From NCBI GenBank assembly GCA_902575065.1, contig CACGPU010000001.1, forward strand, positions 184,372-248,371: 64,000 nt of DNA, in the 5' to 3' direction. Of this stretch, positions 61,351 to 64,000 are shown piece by piece; the stretch's first letter is position 1, and the number at the start of each line of letters is the position of its first letter. The DNA is from an uncultured Alphaproteobacteria bacterium (GTDB taxonomy: Bacteria > Pseudomonadota > Alphaproteobacteria > HIMB59). The notes beneath the pieces were generated by a model, which was not told the DNA's origin, searched no databases, and was given only the letters and a program-made list of their open reading frames with translations. A program made the translations under genes and the position numbers.

Positions 61351-63423
61351 CTATGCTAATCCAAGAGCTTTTTTTCTTTCCTCGGCCCATTTTCTCACAA
61401 TTACATCTACTGAAATAGCCATTAAAGAAACGAATAAACCTAGTGTTATAGCAACACCAGGACCGTCTTGAGCTCTTGATAATGCTCCAAAAATAAGTTG
61501 GCCTAAATCTTCAGTTCCAATTAATGCTCCTAAAATTACCATTTGAAGAGTGAAAACAACTGTTTGATTAACGCCAAGCATAATTGTCGGGAAAGCTAAG
61601 GGAATTTCAATATTTGTCCATCTTTGTATTCTTGAGACACCGGACATGGTGCCTGCTTCATGTAAGGAGAGTGGGACACTATTTAGACCCCAGACAGTAT
61701 ATCGAGTAGCAGGAACAGTAGCATAAACAATTGCAGCTATTAACACTGAGGTATCAGTAATATTGAACAAGAAGATAACAGGTATTAAATAAACAAAGGA
61801 TGGAAATGTTTCAAAAAAATCACACACGGAGAGAATAATTTTTGACCCCCTCTCAGTCTGTGCAAATATTGATCCAACTATTATTCCATTGAGAGATGCC
61901 ATAATTACAGCAAATGTTGCCATGTACATTGTAATTAAAGCTCTGTCCCAATATTTTGACATAGCAATAAATAACATCATGCCCCCAACTAATAAGCTTG
62001 TTCTAATTCCACCAATGATATAAGCGACACCCATAGTAAGAGTCAACGTGGCAACTACTGGCATACCTAGATAAGCTTTTTTCATAGGACCTAGAACTTC
62101 AGTTAGAAGAAACTTATTGAAAGAATTGAGAGAATAGAAAAAAGTTTCCCAAACCCAATCAACAGCAGCATCAATATAGTGAGCAAAAGTAAAACCTTTT
62201 TCAATAGGTATGACATATAAGTAATTAATTTTATCGAAGTAACCATTTGCCATAAAAGCAATGATTGAAAAAATTAAAATTGAGGTTCCAAAGATGATTA
62301 AGAGTTTATATCTTTGAAAAAAAGTTAAATTTTCAAAATAATCAACTTGTTTATTCGCCCATGCTTTTGTAAATCGATCAAGGATAACAGCAATTAAGAC
62401 GATACAAAAACCTGCTTCAGCAGCTTTGCCAATTTTTAAACTATTTAAGGCAATTTTTAAATTTAGACCAAGTCCTTTTGCACCAACGAAAGACGCAATT
62501 ACAACCATTGCTAGGCATTGCATAATAACTGTATTGACACCGTTTAAAATATCTCGTCTAGCTGTTGGTATTAATACTTTAAATAAAAGCTGAGTTTTTG
62601 TACAGCCGCTCATAAGTCCCGCTTCTACTACCTCAGGTGAAATTCGTTTTAATCCTAAAATGGTATTTCTTATCATTGGTGGGGTAGCAATTACTATAGT
62701 AGCTATCGAACCTGCATGATCGCCTAAACCAAATAAAGCAATAATAGGGACTAGATATGCAAATTGAGGCATAGTTTGCATTACATTTAGTACTGGTTGC
62801 AAAGCTGTCTCAACTTTTCTATCTAGGTATCCCCATATTCCAAAGGATAGACCTAGTACAAAACAAATTGGTGTTGTAATTAGAACAAAAGAGAGTGTTT
62901 GTATAGATGGTACCCAATTTCCAAAGATTGATACATATAAAGATCCTATCCCTCCAAGTAAAGCCAATCTGATACCGCCAAGTTGGAACCCAAGCAAAAA
63001 AGCACCGACTGTAGCTGCTGTCCATGGAAGTGCTGGCCATGTCATCCAATCATTATCTTTCAGCCAAGCATCACTAACAAAAACATCAATTATTTTGTCA
63101 CCACCCAATAAAAGTTCTCTTACAAAAGTAATTAAAAATAATAAACCTTTAGATATAGATTTTGTGAATTCACGAAATGCTGCTTTTTCTTCATACATTT
63201 CAAATATGGGGTCCCATACTTTGAGAGGAAACCATTCATATAAAGCTGCATATATAATCTCATTTAACTTAATTGGTATGAAAGCTAATAAAGAGGGAAG
63301 TCTCCAAAAATAGTTACCCTCATTATGTGGAACTAAATTGTATAAAAGCAAAAATACAATTAATAAAATACCAAATTGAGCTGGTTTTGAAGATCTAATG
63401 ATATTTAAATAATTTTTATCCAC
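61351..63423 (-). CDS. tmoV: ABC transporter permease with two fused permease domains, TMAO/quaternary-amine type
   Basis: Two BPD_transp cores (EAGLMSGCTKTQLLFKVLIPTA and EAGTMSGVSRIQRWTNIEIPLA); next to tdm. Confidence 0.85.
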   Translation of the reverse strand: MDKNYLNIIRSSKPAQFGILLIVFLLLYNLVPHNEGNYFWRLPSLLAFIPIKLNEIIYAALYEWFPLKVWDPIFEMYEEKAAFREFTKSISKGLLFLITFVRELLLGGDKIIDVFVSDAWLKDNDWMTWPALPWTAATVGAFLLGFQLGGIRLALLGGIGSLYVSIFGNWVPSIQTLSFVLITTPICFVLGLSFGIWGYLDRKVETALQPVLNVMQTMPQFAYLVPIIALFGLGDHAGSIATIVIATPPMIRNTILGLKRISPEVVEAGLMSGCTKTQLLFKVLIPTARRDILNGVNTVIMQCLAMVVIASFVGAKGLGLNLKIALNSLKIGKAAEAGFCIVLIAVILDRFTKAWANKQVDYFENLTFFQRYKLLIIFGTSILIFSIIAFMANGYFDKINYLYVIPIEKGFTFAHYIDAAVDWVWETFFYSLNSFNKFLLTEVLGPMKKAYLGMPVVATLTLTMGVAYIIGGIRTSLLVGGMMLFIAMSKYWDRALITMYMATFAVIMASLNGIIVGSIFAQTERGSKIILSVCDFFETFPSFVYLIPVIFLFNITDTSVLIAAIVYATVPATRYTVWGLNSVPLSLHEAGTMSGVSRIQRWTNIEIPLAFPTIMLGVNQTVVFTLQMVILGALIGTEDLGQLIFGALSRAQDGPGVAITLGLFVSLMAISVDVIVRKWAEERKKALGLA

Positions 63424-63991
63424 CGAATAAAACTTTTATAACTTTAGAAGGGTTTATAGAGCCAACTACTGAATTTTTATCATCAACAACTTTAATAATT
63501 TCTTTACTATTTAAAATTTTTTCTGCTACGGTTTCTATAATATCATCTTTTTTAACAGCTATTTCTCCGGAGGCATGTGGATCAGAGGCATCCATGATTG
63601 ACTCTATCTTCAATACTTTTTCACGAGGGACATCCTCAGTAAATTTCCTAACATAGTCAGTAGCAGGATTTAAAACTATATTATCTGGTTTATCTAATTG
63701 TTCTATTATTCCATCTTTCATAATAGCTATTCTGTCAGCAAGCCTCAATGCTTCGTCAAAGTCATGAGTGACAAACATAATTGTTTTATTCAAAACAGAC
63801 TGGAGTCTCAAAAACTCGTCTTGCATTTCTTTTCTAATTAGAGGATCAAGCGCGGAGAAAGGCTCATCTAAAAACCAAATATCAGGTTCAACTGCTAATG
63901 ACCGAGCAATTCCAACTCTTTGTTGCTGTCCACCAGAGAGTTCTCTTGGAAAGTAATTTTCTCTACCCTTTAGGCCTACAAGCTCAACCAT
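63416..63991 (-). CDS. tmoW: ABC transporter ATP-binding protein, glycine-betaine/TMAO type, N-terminus beyond window
   Basis: ELSGGQQQRVGIARSLAVEPDIWFLDEPFSALDPLIR; C-terminal CBS-like region; Walker A lies outside the window. Confidence 0.85.
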   Translation of the reverse strand: MVELVGLKGRENYFPRELSGGQQQRVGIARSLAVEPDIWFLDEPFSALDPLIRKEMQDEFLRLQSVLNKTIMFVTHDFDEALRLADRIAIMKDGIIEQLDKPDNIVLNPATDYVRKFTEDVPREKVLKIESIMDASDPHASGEIAVKKDDIIETVAEKILNSKEIIKVVDDKNSVVGSINPSKVIKVLFGG

Positions 63992-64000
63992 TTCAAGTGC

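Overview
64-kb window of a low-GC alphaproteobacterial chromosome. Gene content fits a streamlined marine lineage (SAR11/HIMB59/AEGEAN-169-like); this is inference from content, not a phylogeny. The left half is housekeeping: nuoA-I, HU, lon, clpX, clpP, tig with four tRNAs, then glnB-glnA/glnE, dus, hisI, thrS, sufBCDS-sufT-sufA, mnmA, anmK and tyrS. The right half (about 34-64 kb) is a dense nitrogen and methylated-amine region. It holds three glutamine-synthetase-like ligases beyond glnA, amtB, two complete MgsABC-type (glutamate-synthase-like) modules, an MgdABCD/SoxBDAG-type dehydrogenase, Tmm, Tdm, a GcvT paralogue and a TmoVW-like ABC transporter that runs off the right edge. Main observations: (i) a palindrome, TGTTYCATADTRTGAAACA, occurs three times at promoter positions around an IclR-family gene and probably defines its regulon; (ii) the two Mgs modules differ in a visible Fe-S cysteine motif, and one is packaged with its own GS-like ligase and FAD oxidoreductase, suggesting a second gamma-glutamyl-amine route; (iii) three small membrane-protein ORFs absent from the supplied track lie beside amtB and tmm; (iv) ThrRS lacks a TGS domain; (v) a lyase-like lipoprotein gene abuts tRNA-Asp inside the usual tig-clp-lon-HU-nuo order. 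Homology calls come from recognising protein motifs by eye; no searches were run.
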